Source: an uncultured beta proteobacterium
GTDB taxonomy: Bacteria > Pseudomonadota > Gammaproteobacteria > Burkholderiales > Burkholderiaceae_C
Reading direction: 5' to 3'
Assembly (NCBI GenBank): GCA_903897925.1
Contig: CAIUDG010000028.1
Span: 1-57,483, forward strand
Length of the DNA stretch: 57,483 nt
The position numbers and the translations under genes are program-made. Within the stretch, counting starts at the first letter, position 1, and each line of letters opens with the position of its first letter. Positions 38,368 through 47,773 of this stretch are shown here, one piece after another. The notes under the pieces are model-generated. The model was not told where the DNA came from. It saw only the letters and a program-made list of their open reading frames with translations, and did no database searches.

Positions 38368-38964
38368 ATGGCATACCCAGAAAAGACCACCCACTTGCTG
38401 TACCTGCACGGCTTTCGCTCGTCGCCCCAATCGGCCAAGGCGCGGCGCATGGCGCACCACATTGCAGAACACCACCCGCAACTCACCTGGCACTGCCCGC
38501 AGCTGCCGCCTTCGCCGCAACAGGCCATGCAGCAGGTAACGCAAGCCATTGCCGACTGGCCTGGCCAGCGCATGGCGGTGGTCGGCTCCTCGCTCGGAGG
38601 TTTTTACGCCACCTGGGTGGCACAACGCCGGGGCTGCCGCGCCGTGCTGCTCAACCCGGCGGTGTACCCGGCCCGCGATCTGGAAAAATACATTGGTTCA
38701 CAAACCCAGTACCACGCGCCCGAAGACAGCTTTTATTTCCGTCCGGAATACATCCAGGAATTGCAGGCCCTGGAAACGGGCGCGTTGCAGACGCCAGCGC
38801 AGTTTATGACCGTCATCGCCAAAGGCGACGAGGTGCTGAACTGGCGCGAAATGGCGGCGCGCTACCAGTCCAGCCAGTGCCTTTTGCTCGAAGGCGGCGA
38901 CCACGCGCTGAGCAACTTTGACAGCCTGCTGCCGGCGGTTCTGGAACACCTGAATCTGGCCTGA
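38368..38964 (+). CDS. YqiA/YcfP-family alpha/beta hydrolase (esterase)
   Basis: A 198-residue minimal alpha/beta hydrolase. The nucleophile elbow is GSSLGGFYA, the acid is in GDEVLNW, and the His is in GGDHALSNF. LYLHGFRSSPQSAKA near the N terminus provides the oxyanion region. The substrate is unknown; E. coli YqiA hydrolyses acyl-CoA and short esters. It is divergent from rodA and converges with gspF. Confidence 0.9.
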   Translation: MAYPEKTTHLLYLHGFRSSPQSAKARRMAHHIAEHHPQLTWHCPQLPPSPQQAMQQVTQAIADWPGQRMAVVGSSLGGFYATWVAQRRGCRAVLLNPAVYPARDLEKYIGSQTQYHAPEDSFYFRPEYIQELQALETGALQTPAQFMTVIAKGDEVLNWREMAARYQSSQCLLLEGGDHALSNFDSLLPAVLEHLNLA

Positions 38965-38981
38965 AACCGGCAGCCGCGCAG

Positions 38982-40211
38982 CTACTTGACCCACTGGTTG
39001 AGCTGAATGATGGGCAACAGCACGGCCAGCACAATCAGCATCACCACCAGACCCATGACCACAATCAGCAGCGGCTCCAGGATGGTCGCCAGGCCGATGG
39101 CGCGGCGCTGCACTTCGGTGCTGAGCTGGCGTGCGGCACGTTCCAGCATCAGCGGCAACTGGCCGGTTTGTTCACCTAGTCGGGCAAACATGGCCAGCAA
39201 GCCGGGAAAGCGCTTTTTCTGGCCCAGCGCCGAAGCCAGTGGCGCACCTTCGCGCACCAGCACCAGGGCTTCCAGTGCATCGCGTCGCAAGGCGTGGTTG
39301 CTAAGGGTTTCGGCGGCGGCCTGCAAAGCCCGCAATATCGGCACGCCGGCGGCGCTGAGCATGGCCAGCGTGCCAGCAAACCGGGCCGCGTTGTAGCCGC
39401 GCGCCAGTTTGCCCAAAATCGGCAGCCGCAGCCAGGCAGCGTCAAAGCGCTCGCGAAAGGCAGCATTTTTCAAGGCCTGCCACAGCGCCGCCGCCGCCGC
39501 CAGCAGGACCAACAGCAGCAGCCAGCCATAGTTGCGGACAAAATCGCTCAGCGCCATCATGGCGCGCGTCAGAAACGGCAAGGCATGCTTGCTGCCAGCG
39601 AACACCGCGGCCACCTGGGGCACCACGTAGCCCACCAGAAACAGCACAATCACCAACGCCACCAGCGACACGATGGCCGGGTACAGCGCCGCGCCGATCA
39701 GCTTGGCTTTCAGGTTCTGGCGATCTTCCAGATCGTCGGCAAGGCGCTCCAGCACCAGACCGAGGTGCCCGCTCTGCTCACCGGCACCGACCACGGCAAT
39801 ATAAATGTCGGCAAACTCGCCAGGGTGCTGTGCCAGTGCTTTGGCAAAGGTGGCGCCACCATTGACGGCGCCGCGCAGTGCCGCATTCAGGTTGCGCAGC
39901 GCTTCGGTTTCGGATTCTTCGGTCAGCGAGCTCAGCGCGCGCTCCAGCGGCAGGCCGGAACTGACCAGACCGGCGAGCTGGCGTGTCCAGATCGACAGCG
40001 CCGAAGACTTCAGCACCCGCGCCTGGAACAGCGCCGGCGCCGCGTCGGCGCCGCGCCCGGCCGAGCCACCACCCGCCAGCAAATCAACCTCCAGCGGAAT
40101 CAGCCCCTGACCGCGCAATTGGGAACGCGCCGACTTGGCACTGTCGGCCTCCAGCGTGCCCTTGCGGGGCTGGCCCTGGTCGTCCAGGGCATGGAAGGAA
40201 TATGCGGGCAT
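38982..40211 (-). CDS. gspF: Type II secretion inner membrane platform protein GspF
   Basis: Polytopic platform protein of the type II secretion system, 409 residues. It has the N-terminal MPAYSFHALDDQGQPRKGTLEA segment in pieces typical of GspF, two GspF domains (about 75-195 and 280-400), and TM helices near 175, 225 and 380. It binds GspE and GspL. It is separated from gspE by an acyltransferase-like gene on the opposite strand, so it is not in the same transcript as the other gsp genes. Confidence 0.95.
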   Translation of the reverse strand: MPAYSFHALDDQGQPRKGTLEADSAKSARSQLRGQGLIPLEVDLLAGGGSAGRGADAAPALFQARVLKSSALSIWTRQLAGLVSSGLPLERALSSLTEESETEALRNLNAALRGAVNGGATFAKALAQHPGEFADIYIAVVGAGEQSGHLGLVLERLADDLEDRQNLKAKLIGAALYPAIVSLVALVIVLFLVGYVVPQVAAVFAGSKHALPFLTRAMMALSDFVRNYGWLLLLVLLAAAAALWQALKNAAFRERFDAAWLRLPILGKLARGYNAARFAGTLAMLSAAGVPILRALQAAAETLSNHALRRDALEALVLVREGAPLASALGQKKRFPGLLAMFARLGEQTGQLPLMLERAARQLSTEVQRRAIGLATILEPLLIVVMGLVVMLIVLAVLLPIIQLNQWVK

Positions 40212-40261
40212 GGGCGGACCTTATCACGAAGTGCCGCCGCAAAATTCAGGGAAAATGCGCC

Positions 40262-41029
40262 ATGCCCCGCCCTCAGACACCCCGTTTTGCCTGCGTCGAC
40301 ATGCTGCGCGGCTTGGCGATGCTGTGGATGACGCTGTTCCACTTCTGCTTCGACCTGCAGTATTTCGGCTACCTGCAGACCAATTTTTACAACAACCCGG
40401 TCTGGACCCTGCAGCGCAGCGCCATCGTCAGCCTGTTTGTGTTCTGCGCTGGTCTGGGCCAGGCCATTGCCTGGCAGCAAGGCCAGGATTGGCCACGCTT
40501 CTGGAGGCGCTGGCGCCAGATTGCCGGCGCCGCGGTGCTGGTCAGCGCCGGCTCCTATCTGGTATTTCCACACAGCTTTATCTATTTCGGCATCCTGCAC
40601 GGCATGGCCGCCATGCTGATCCTGGCGCGCGCGGCGGCGCACGGGCGGCGCTGGCTGTGGCCGCTCGGCGCGCTGGCACTGTGCACGCCCTGGCTGGCGC
40701 CGGCGCTGCACCAGGTCTGGGCCGGTGCCGAGCTGCTGAACACACCGGCCCTGAACTGGATTGGCCTGATCAGCCGCAAACCGGTGACAGAAGATTACGC
40801 GCCGCTGCTGCCCTGGATAGGCGTCATGTTCTGGGGCCTGGCCAGCGGCCAATGGCTGCTGCAACGGCAGCCGCAAGCACTGGCACGCTGGGGCAGCGCC
40901 CGACCGGCGGGATGGCCGGGCCAGGCCCGCGCCGCGCTGGCCTGGATGGGGCGCCACAGCCTGGGCTATTACTTGCTGCACCAACCCCTGTTGCTGGGCA
41001 CCCTGGCCCTGCTCAGCATGGGCCGCTAA
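40262..41029 (+). CDS. DUF1624 / heparan-alpha-glucosaminide N-acetyltransferase-like membrane protein
   Basis: An integral membrane protein of 255 residues with about seven TM helices. RFACVDMLRGLAMLWMTLFH near the N terminus and GILHGMAAML are typical of the HGSNAT/YeiB-like transmembrane acyltransferase family. The His in the FHFCFDL segment is a likely catalytic residue. The acceptor substrate is unknown, perhaps a cell-envelope glycan. It lies between gspE and gspF on the opposite strand, which is not usual for a type II secretion locus. Confidence 0.85.
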   Translation: MPRPQTPRFACVDMLRGLAMLWMTLFHFCFDLQYFGYLQTNFYNNPVWTLQRSAIVSLFVFCAGLGQAIAWQQGQDWPRFWRRWRQIAGAAVLVSAGSYLVFPHSFIYFGILHGMAAMLILARAAAHGRRWLWPLGALALCTPWLAPALHQVWAGAELLNTPALNWIGLISRKPVTEDYAPLLPWIGVMFWGLASGQWLLQRQPQALARWGSARPAGWPGQARAALAWMGRHSLGYYLLHQPLLLGTLALLSMGR

Positions 41030-41045
41030 GCACCACGCAAAGCGC

Positions 41046-42440
41046 TCAGTCGCGCGTTACGCGCAACAACTCTTCAGCGCTGGTGACGCCACTCTGCACC
41101 AGGCGTGCGCCATCGTCACGCATCAGCACCATGCCGCCAGCCAGCGCCGCTGTGCGCAACTCGGCCTCGGAGGCTTGGCGGTGGATCAGGGCACGCAAGG
41201 CATCGTCAGTGACCAGCAATTCAAAGATACCGGTGCGGCCCTGGTAGCCGCTGTGCGCACATTCGGCACAACCGGCACCCTGGCAATGCAGGCAGCGCTT
41301 GCGCACCAGGCGCTGCGCCAGCACGCCGAGCAGACTGGAACTCAGCAGAAACGGCTCCACCCCCATGTCGGTCAGCCGCGTTACCGCGCTGGCAGCGTCG
41401 TTGGTGTGCAGGGTGGCCAGCACCAGGTGCCCCGTCAGAGACGCCTGAATGGCGATCTGCGCGGTTTCAAAGTCGCGGATTTCACCAATCATGATGACGT
41501 CCGGGTCCTGCCGCAAAATATCGCGCAGGGCCTTGGCAAAGGTGAGGTCGATTTTCGGATTGACCTGGGTCTGCCCGACCCCGGCCAGCTCGTATTCGAT
41601 CGGGTCTTCCACCGTCATGATGTTGCTGTGCGAGGCGTCCAGACGGCTCAGCGCGGCATACAGGGTGGTGGTCTTGCCGGAGCCGGTCGGCCCGGTTACC
41701 AAAATGATGCCGTGCGGCTGGGCAATCAGCTGCTGCAAGCGTTGCAGCACTGCGCCCTGCAGCCCGACCGCTTCCAGTTCCAGCTTGTTCTGGCTCTTGT
41801 CGAGCAGACGCAGCACAGCGCGCTCGCCATGGGCGCTGGGCAGGGTGCTGACGCGCACGTCCATAGCCCGGGTACCAATGCGCAGTGAAATGCGGCCATC
41901 TTGCGGCAGACGCTTCTCGGAGATATCGAGCTGGGCCATGATCTTCAACCGCGAAATCAGCGCCGCGTGCAAAGCCCGGTTCGGCTGCACCACTTCGCGC
42001 AAGCTGCCATCAACGCGAAACCGCACACTGCTGTGGCGCTCATAGGGTTCGATGTGGATGTCGCTGGCGCCGTCGCGCGCGGCCTGGGTCAGCAAGGCAT
42101 TGAGCATGCGGATGATGGGCGCGTCGTCGGCGGTTTCCAGCAGGTCTTCCACCGCCGGCAGCTCCTGCATCATGCGCGACAGATCGGCGTCGCTTTCGAC
42201 TTCACTCACCACCGTGGCAGCACTGGACTCGCCCTGGGCGTAGGCGGCGCTGATGCGTTGCTGCAATTCGGCGGCACTTTGCAGCTCCACCCGTTGCGCG
42301 CCATGCAGGCGCATCACTTCGGCAATGCCGGCCGGCGCCGACTGCGCATGCAGGCACAGCGTCAGGCGCTCGCCATCGTCTTCCAGCAACACCTGCTGAT
42401 TGCGGGCAAAGGCATACGGGAGCGGATAACGCAAGGCCAT
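41046..42440 (-). CDS. gspE: Type II secretion ATPase GspE
   Basis: Cytoplasmic hexameric ATPase that powers pseudopilus assembly. The start at 42440 (MALRYPLP) gives 464 residues and leaves 13 bp after gspD; the longer open frame upstream is Arg-rich shadow sequence. The Walker A motif is GPTGSGKTTT, and Asp and His boxes follow. A four-Cys zinc site (CLHCQGAGCAEC) typical of GspE is intact. The N1E domain is short. It is the last gene of the G-to-E run. Confidence 0.96.
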   Translation of the reverse strand: MALRYPLPYAFARNQQVLLEDDGERLTLCLHAQSAPAGIAEVMRLHGAQRVELQSAAELQQRISAAYAQGESSAATVVSEVESDADLSRMMQELPAVEDLLETADDAPIIRMLNALLTQAARDGASDIHIEPYERHSSVRFRVDGSLREVVQPNRALHAALISRLKIMAQLDISEKRLPQDGRISLRIGTRAMDVRVSTLPSAHGERAVLRLLDKSQNKLELEAVGLQGAVLQRLQQLIAQPHGIILVTGPTGSGKTTTLYAALSRLDASHSNIMTVEDPIEYELAGVGQTQVNPKIDLTFAKALRDILRQDPDVIMIGEIRDFETAQIAIQASLTGHLVLATLHTNDAASAVTRLTDMGVEPFLLSSSLLGVLAQRLVRKRCLHCQGAGCAECAHSGYQGRTGIFELLVTDDALRALIHRQASEAELRTAALAGGMVLMRDDGARLVQSGVTSAEELLRVTRD

Positions 42441-42453
42441 CGCGACTTCCGGC

Positions 42454-44550
42454 TCAGGGCTTCGCCGGTGCCGGTGTCGGCACCGGCGCCTTGGCAGCGG
42501 GTGCCGGCGGCAGCGCCGGCAACACCACCGACTCGTTGATCGGAATAATGCCGCTCGGCTGCGGTTGTTCACTTTCCTGCACGCCGCGCATCTGCTCATA
42601 GTGGCTGCGCGCCAACGCTGCCGTGGAAGCGGCGTCGCGCAATACCACAGGGCGCAGGAACACCATCAGATTGGTCTTCTGGCGGGTGCGCGAATCGCTC
42701 TTGAACAGGTTGCCAAAAATCGGCAGATCGGCCAACCCCGGCACCCGGTTGGTGGTGGACGAATAGGTATCCGAAAGCAGACCGCCCAGCACCACGATGG
42801 CGCCGTCGTCAACAATCACATTCGACTCGATCGAACGCTTGTTGGTAATCAGGCCCGCCGCTGACGACACGCTGGTCGGGTCAACACTGGAAACCTCCTG
42901 AAAAATGGCCAGCCGCACGGTGCCGTTTTCGCTGATCTGGGGGCGGACCTTGAGCGTGATACCAACGTCCTTGCGTTCAATCGTCTGAAACGGGTTCACG
43001 GTGCCCGTGGAGCTGGTACCGGCGTTGCTGTACTGCCCGGTCAGGAACGGCACGTTCTGGCCGACCACAATCTTGGCTTCTTCGTTGTCCAGCGTCAGCA
43101 GATTCGGCGTGGAAAGAATGTTGCCGTCACCGTTGGTTTCCAGAAAATTTGCCAGCAGGCTGAGCGAGTAGACGCCGTTGTTCAGCGTCGCTGCGCCAAT
43201 ATTCAAACCTGCTGCCGGCACCGCTCCGGCCAGCGCGCCGGTAGACAAGCCGATGATGTTGCTGCCGCCAGTGCCGAAATTGGTGCCCAGCAGACCAATG
43301 GTGCCGCTGCCAGCACTGCCCACCGGACCCTGCCACTGGATACCGAACTGGGCCGCCCGGTTGGCGTTGACCTCGGCAATCAGGCTTTCAATATAGACCT
43401 GCGCGCGCCGTCCATCGAGCTGGTCAATGACCGCACGCAATTGCCGGTACTGCGGATCGGGTGCCGTGATGATCAGCGAATTGGTCGGCACATCGGCCTG
43501 GATCTGCCCCCCTTGCACGACCGGCGCAGCACTGCTGCTGGCAGTGGGCGTGCTCGCCGTTGTGGCCACCCCGCTGGCGCTGGAAGTCGACAAGGACGGA
43601 CTGCTGGTGCTGGTGTGCTGTTCGCCCGTCAGCACCCCGTGCAGCGTGGCCGCCAGCTTGGTGGCATCGGCATTTTTCAGGTACACCACATGGATGTTGC
43701 CAGTGCCGCCGTCGCCCTGCACGGTGGGCTGGTCGAGCCGGTCCACCAGGGACTTCACCAGCGCCACGCGCGCCGGATTGGCGGCGCGCACAATCAGCGC
43801 ATTGCTGCGCGGTTCGGCAATGATGGTGGTCTTGAAGCCGCCGTCGGCCGCCGCCGCAGCACCGGGGGTTGGCGTGCTGGCACCGCTGTCCACCAGCCGC
43901 AACACCAGGCTGGCCAGGTCGGTCGCCACCGCATACTTGAGCGGAATGATTTCAATGTCGCTGGCATTGGCGACATCGCTGGCGGCAATGATGCGCGCAA
44001 TGCGCTGCAGGTTGTCGGCGTAGTCCGTAATGACCAGGGAGTTGTTGCCGGCATTGACGTTAATCACGTTGTTCGGCGTGATCAGCGGACGCAGCACCGG
44101 CAACAGGTTGTTGGCGTTTTCAAAGTTGAGTTTGAAAATCTGCGTCACCACCTGGTTGCTGGCAACACCGCCCGGGCCGGCATTGACGGCACCGCTTTGC
44201 AGTTTGGCTTCCGCCTCGGGCACCACTTTGTCCAAGCCGGCCGACTCCACCACGGTAAATCCCTGCAGCCGCAGCGCTGCCAGAAACTGGTTGTAGGCGG
44301 CGCTGGCCGACAAGGGCTTGTCGCTGCTCAGGTTGAGGGTGCCCTTGACGCGCGGGTCGACCACCACCTGGCGTCCGGTCATGCTCGACATGGCACGCGC
44401 TACCGCGTCGATGTCGGCGTTCACAAAATTCAGCGTTACCGGCGCCGCATTGCCTTGCGCCCGCCCGGCACCTGCCAGCGTCAGCGCCAGCAACGCCGCC
44501 CCCAGAGCGGTGGTGCGGCGCCAATGAAGTCGAGACCATGTGTGTCGCAT
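42454..44550 (-). CDS. gspD: Type II secretion outer membrane secretin GspD
   Basis: Outer membrane channel subunit, 698 residues from the ATG at 44550. The signal peptide (about 1-31) ends GAGRAQG. N0-N3 domains follow, with a Ser/Thr/Ala-rich insertion in the N3 region (HTSTSSPSLSTSSASGVATTA in segments). The secretin domain shows VPFLTGQYSN and VPGLADLPIFGNLFKS. A Pro/Ala-rich tail of about 25 residues ends the protein. It starts 4 bp after gspN. No pilotin gene is recognisable. Confidence 0.96.
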   Translation of the reverse strand: MRHTWSRLHWRRTTALGAALLALTLAGAGRAQGNAAPVTLNFVNADIDAVARAMSSMTGRQVVVDPRVKGTLNLSSDKPLSASAAYNQFLAALRLQGFTVVESAGLDKVVPEAEAKLQSGAVNAGPGGVASNQVVTQIFKLNFENANNLLPVLRPLITPNNVINVNAGNNSLVITDYADNLQRIARIIAASDVANASDIEIIPLKYAVATDLASLVLRLVDSGASTPTPGAAAAADGGFKTTIIAEPRSNALIVRAANPARVALVKSLVDRLDQPTVQGDGGTGNIHVVYLKNADATKLAATLHGVLTGEQHTSTSSPSLSTSSASGVATTASTPTASSSAAPVVQGGQIQADVPTNSLIITAPDPQYRQLRAVIDQLDGRRAQVYIESLIAEVNANRAAQFGIQWQGPVGSAGSGTIGLLGTNFGTGGSNIIGLSTGALAGAVPAAGLNIGAATLNNGVYSLSLLANFLETNGDGNILSTPNLLTLDNEEAKIVVGQNVPFLTGQYSNAGTSSTGTVNPFQTIERKDVGITLKVRPQISENGTVRLAIFQEVSSVDPTSVSSAAGLITNKRSIESNVIVDDGAIVVLGGLLSDTYSSTTNRVPGLADLPIFGNLFKSDSRTRQKTNLMVFLRPVVLRDAASTAALARSHYEQMRGVQESEQPQPSGIIPINESVVLPALPPAPAAKAPVPTPAPAKP

Positions 44551-44554
44551 CGTG

Positions 44555-45361
44555 CTAACCCAATGTAATGACAGAGCGGGCGCCATCGCGCCGCCCCATG
44601 ATGTTAAGGAGGTTCGAAAGTTCGGCCTCATGCGCCGCGTCGGCCTGGGCCGCGCCTTCGAAATGCAGGCGCCCGGCGGTCCATTGTCCTTGGCCCTGCA
44701 ACTGCAAGCTACCCTGCAAGGTACGCAGCTCCAGCCGCGCCGGCTCACCGCCTGTCAGCCGCAGCTGATAGCTGCCCAAGGGCTGCAGGGTCGAGAGGCG
44801 CGAGCTCAGGCGCGGCAGGTCCAGCGTCAAGCCGCCCTCCAGCTGAACCCGCTGCAGCGCCGAGACGACACGCAAGCCGCTGGTGCTGAGCAGCAGATTG
44901 CCACGCAGCTGGACGGTATTCCAGGGCGTTCCGAGTCCGGCCAGAACTTCTGCCGGCCAGTGGGACTGCCCCGGCTGCACCTGCAGCGACCACTGGCCCC
45001 AGCCGGGGCGCAACTCCAGCACCTGTGCCTGCTCGGTACAGCAGTCGGCGCGCAAGCGCACCGACAGGCTGCGCAGACCGGGCTGAATTTGCCACTGCAC
45101 CCGGCCCGGCAAGCGCACCATGCCATGGCTGCCGGCGCCACCGGCCAAAGCCAGCTGCGCCGAACCCTGCCAGACCGTGCCGCGGCTGTCGTCCAGCACC
45201 ACCTGGCCGCCGCTGACGGACAACACGGCGTGCTGCAACCAGCGTGCCGGCGCGTAAACCAGGGTCGCCAGCGCCACGCCAAGCAACAGACTCCAGACCG
45301 CCCAGGCCCAGGGCGTCGTCGAAGCCGGCGCTTGCAGGGAAGGATGGGTCAGGCTGGCCAT
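44555..45361 (-). CDS. gspN: Type II secretion protein GspN
   Basis: A bitopic inner membrane protein, 268 residues, with one N-terminal TM helix (about 18-37) and a periplasmic beta-rich domain (GTVWQGSAQLAL, LPGRVQWQI). GspN is an accessory component, absent from many systems, with a poorly defined role. It follows gspM by 6 bp and precedes gspD by 4 bp. Confidence 0.9.
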   Translation of the reverse strand: MASLTHPSLQAPASTTPWAWAVWSLLLGVALATLVYAPARWLQHAVLSVSGGQVVLDDSRGTVWQGSAQLALAGGAGSHGMVRLPGRVQWQIQPGLRSLSVRLRADCCTEQAQVLELRPGWGQWSLQVQPGQSHWPAEVLAGLGTPWNTVQLRGNLLLSTSGLRVVSALQRVQLEGGLTLDLPRLSSRLSTLQPLGSYQLRLTGGEPARLELRTLQGSLQLQGQGQWTAGRLHFEGAAQADAAHEAELSNLLNIMGRRDGARSVITLG

Positions 45362-45367
45362 GGCGGA

Positions 45368-45862
45368 TTAATGCGCCGCCGCCGCTGGCAGCTGAAACAC
45401 CATGCTGCCGCTCCAGGCCACGTCGGCAGCTGCGCCATCGCGCTGCAAATGGAAGGTCCCGGGATGCAGCTTGGCCGCGCGCACATCGGCCAGCCACTGC
45501 GCCAGGTTTTGTGCCGGCACCCGCACCAGCGTCAACGTGGCCTGCTCGCCCTGCAGCTGCAAGGTGGCGCCTTTGCCCAGTGTGGCCACATAGCCTTGCA
45601 GCATTTGCTCGACCACTGACGCGGCCAACGCCGGCTCGGCCTGCAGCGCCTGGGCCCGTGCCTGCAAACGCTGCATCTGTTCGAATTCGCGGTCGAGCTG
45701 CTGGTTTTTCAGAGCTGCATCGCGCAAGGTCAGCAAGGCCGGGCCTAGCAGCACACTCCAGACCAGCGCCGCCAGCAGCACCACGCCGGCCAGCAGCAAG
45801 GCGCTGCGTTCACGCGCTGCCAGCGCGGCCCAGCGCAGCTTCAAAGCGGCCACGGCGCTCAT
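45368..45862 (-). CDS. gspM: Type II secretion protein GspM
   Basis: Inner membrane protein that stabilises GspL. The start at 45862 gives 164 residues, with a short cytoplasmic part, a TM helix (about 20-40, LLLAGVVLLAALVWSVLLG) and a periplasmic coiled-coil plus ferredoxin-like domain. It overlaps the gspL stop by 4 bp, and the L-M gene order is the canonical one. Confidence 0.92.
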   Translation of the reverse strand: MSAVAALKLRWAALAARERSALLLAGVVLLAALVWSVLLGPALLTLRDAALKNQQLDREFEQMQRLQARAQALQAEPALAASVVEQMLQGYVATLGKGATLQLQGEQATLTLVRVPAQNLAQWLADVRAAKLHPGTFHLQRDGAAADVAWSGSMVFQLPAAAAH

Positions 45863-47082
45863 AGCGGGGACTCCGCCAGCTGAATGCTGATTTGTCCGTT
45901 TTGCCACTGCGCCGCCAAACCCTGGCTGGCCAGTCCGGCCAGCAGCGCCGGCGCTGCCGCATCGCTCAGGCCCGAGGTTTGCAGCCGCAAAGACCTTGCG
46001 CTGCGCTCCATGCCGGTCACACGCAAGGTCGGCGCCAGCGGCGCCAGCGCGGTCAGCACCCGGCCCAGGTCGGGCCCCGGGCTCTCACCGCGGGCCAGGG
46101 CCAGGGCGTCCACGGCGCGCTGCATCTGCACCGGCGCATCAACCACCACTTGCACATCCGGGAAGGTCTGCGTCAGCAGCGCCTGCAGCGCGGCACGCCG
46201 CTGCGTCCATTGGGCACGCTGCTGCCAGGCCAGCACATTGAGTGCCAGCAACTGCACCAGCACCAATGCCAGCAGGCCCCAGCGCATCGGCCGCCAGGCC
46301 GGCGCATGCATCCATTGCTGCCAGGCTTCGAGCAGCCGTTTGCGCAGGCGCCCCCCTTGCGAGGCGCTGATTTCGCCCTGCGCCAAGTTCCAGGGCGACT
46401 GCGCCGCCAGTTGTGCGCGCTGGGCTGCGGTCTGCAGGGTGACCGGCAGGCCACTCATCTGCTCGGCCTGCGCCAGCAGCGCCGGCTCGGCAAAAAACGC
46501 TGCCGCACCCTGGCTCTGCACATAGGCCATGCTGGCCGGCAACAGCGGCAACAGCGTCACCCCCTGCGGCCCGCAGAGCACCATCTGCGCCGCCTGCGCG
46601 CCGCCACACAAGACCACCTGCAGGGGCGCTTCGGCACGTGGCACACACTCAGCCACCAGACGCGTAAGCGCATAGCCGGCCGCCTCCAGCGGCTGCAGCA
46701 CCCGGCCCAGCCAGCCCCGGTCACAGACCGCCACCCAGACAGTGTCGGCGGCGCCGGCAAACACCGCAAAGTGCAGCTGCTCGGCGTCCACCAGCAAGCG
46801 CTCCTCAAGCAAACCGCTCAACAGCGCACGGCGCCGTGCCGCTTCCATGCGGCCGCCGAGCAAGGCCGGGCGCAAGCGCGCCGGCACCGCCACCGCGTGC
46901 CAGGACAGCGCGGCGGCCGGCAGCAACGCCACCAGCGCCGTGTTGCGCGCGTGGACGGTTGGCAACAAGGCCGCGCCAGCACAGCCTTGCGCGGAGATTT
47001 GTTGCGCGTCGGACAGCTGCACGAATTCGTATTCGGGCGCCGAACCGCACGGCAAGGGAAGGGTCAGTATCAGAGTGGACAT
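45859..47082 (-). CDS. gspL: Type II secretion protein GspL
   Basis: Bitopic protein of 407 residues that links GspE to the inner membrane platform. The N-terminal cytoplasmic actin-like domain spans about 1-255. A TM helix (GLLALVLVQLLALNVLAW) lies near residue 265-285. The periplasmic ferredoxin-like domain follows. Its start is only 37 bp after the gspJ stop, so there is no room for gspK, which normally lies between them. Confidence 0.93.
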   Translation of the reverse strand: MSTLILTLPLPCGSAPEYEFVQLSDAQQISAQGCAGAALLPTVHARNTALVALLPAAALSWHAVAVPARLRPALLGGRMEAARRRALLSGLLEERLLVDAEQLHFAVFAGAADTVWVAVCDRGWLGRVLQPLEAAGYALTRLVAECVPRAEAPLQVVLCGGAQAAQMVLCGPQGVTLLPLLPASMAYVQSQGAAAFFAEPALLAQAEQMSGLPVTLQTAAQRAQLAAQSPWNLAQGEISASQGGRLRKRLLEAWQQWMHAPAWRPMRWGLLALVLVQLLALNVLAWQQRAQWTQRRAALQALLTQTFPDVQVVVDAPVQMQRAVDALALARGESPGPDLGRVLTALAPLAPTLRVTGMERSARSLRLQTSGLSDAAAPALLAGLASQGLAAQWQNGQISIQLAESPL

Positions 47083-47119
47083 GGGTACAAGCCCGCCATT
47101 GTAGGGAAGCCACCGCGCT

Positions 47120-47773
47120 TCATGACTTATTTGTTCCCAGCGTGCTGCGGACCCAATCCCGTGTCAGGCTGCCGCTCAGCGGATAGCCCGGCGCCAGCTG
47201 CAACACCAGGCGCACCGCGTCCGGGTTGGCTGCCGTCGCGTCGCCGCTGGACAGGGCGTTGCTCCAGGCGTCACCGCGGTAAAAGAACAGCTGCCAGTCG
47301 CGCAGCGGCAGAATCGGCACTTCGCTGCGCCGCGCCGCGCCATCGGCGTTCTGCGCCCACTGCGCCGCCTGCTGCCAGGCGTTCTGCCAGTCGCCGCGCG
47401 TGTGCACCGGCGGCGACTGCCAGCGCAGCCACTGGCGCTGGCCAGTGTCGCCGCGCACAGTCCAGGCCACCACCTGCAAGGCCGGGTCGGCCGGATCGGC
47501 GCTGCGCCGCGTGATGCGCAAGACCTGGCCATTCCAGTCCAGCACGTTGCTGACGCCATCGGCCATGGCGTCCAGGTCCGCGCCCCACTGGGCCAGGCCA
47601 CTTTGCAAGGCTTGCACGTCATCCGCCCGCGCCCGGTTCTGGGCCACCGCCCGCGCCATGCCATCCAGACCGCGCCAGCTCATCAGACTGAGCAAGGCCA
47701 TCACCAGCAAGGCCACCAGCAATTCCACCAGCGTAAAGCCGCGGGGCGCGCGTTGGGACAGTTGTGATCGCAT
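47120..47773 (-). CDS. gspJ: Type II secretion minor pseudopilin GspJ
   Basis: Minor pseudopilin of 217 residues. The prepilin peptidase site is Gly12/Phe13 (RG|FTLVELL), with Glu17 at the +5 position of the mature protein. A hydrophobic helix and a C-terminal beta domain follow. GspJ forms the pseudopilus tip with GspI and GspK; GspK is not encoded here. The start overlaps the gspI stop by 1 bp. Confidence 0.93.
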   Translation of the reverse strand: MRSQLSQRAPRGFTLVELLVALLVMALLSLMSWRGLDGMARAVAQNRARADDVQALQSGLAQWGADLDAMADGVSNVLDWNGQVLRITRRSADPADPALQVVAWTVRGDTGQRQWLRWQSPPVHTRGDWQNAWQQAAQWAQNADGAARRSEVPILPLRDWQLFFYRGDAWSNALSSGDATAANPDAVRLVLQLAPGYPLSGSLTRDWVRSTLGTNKS

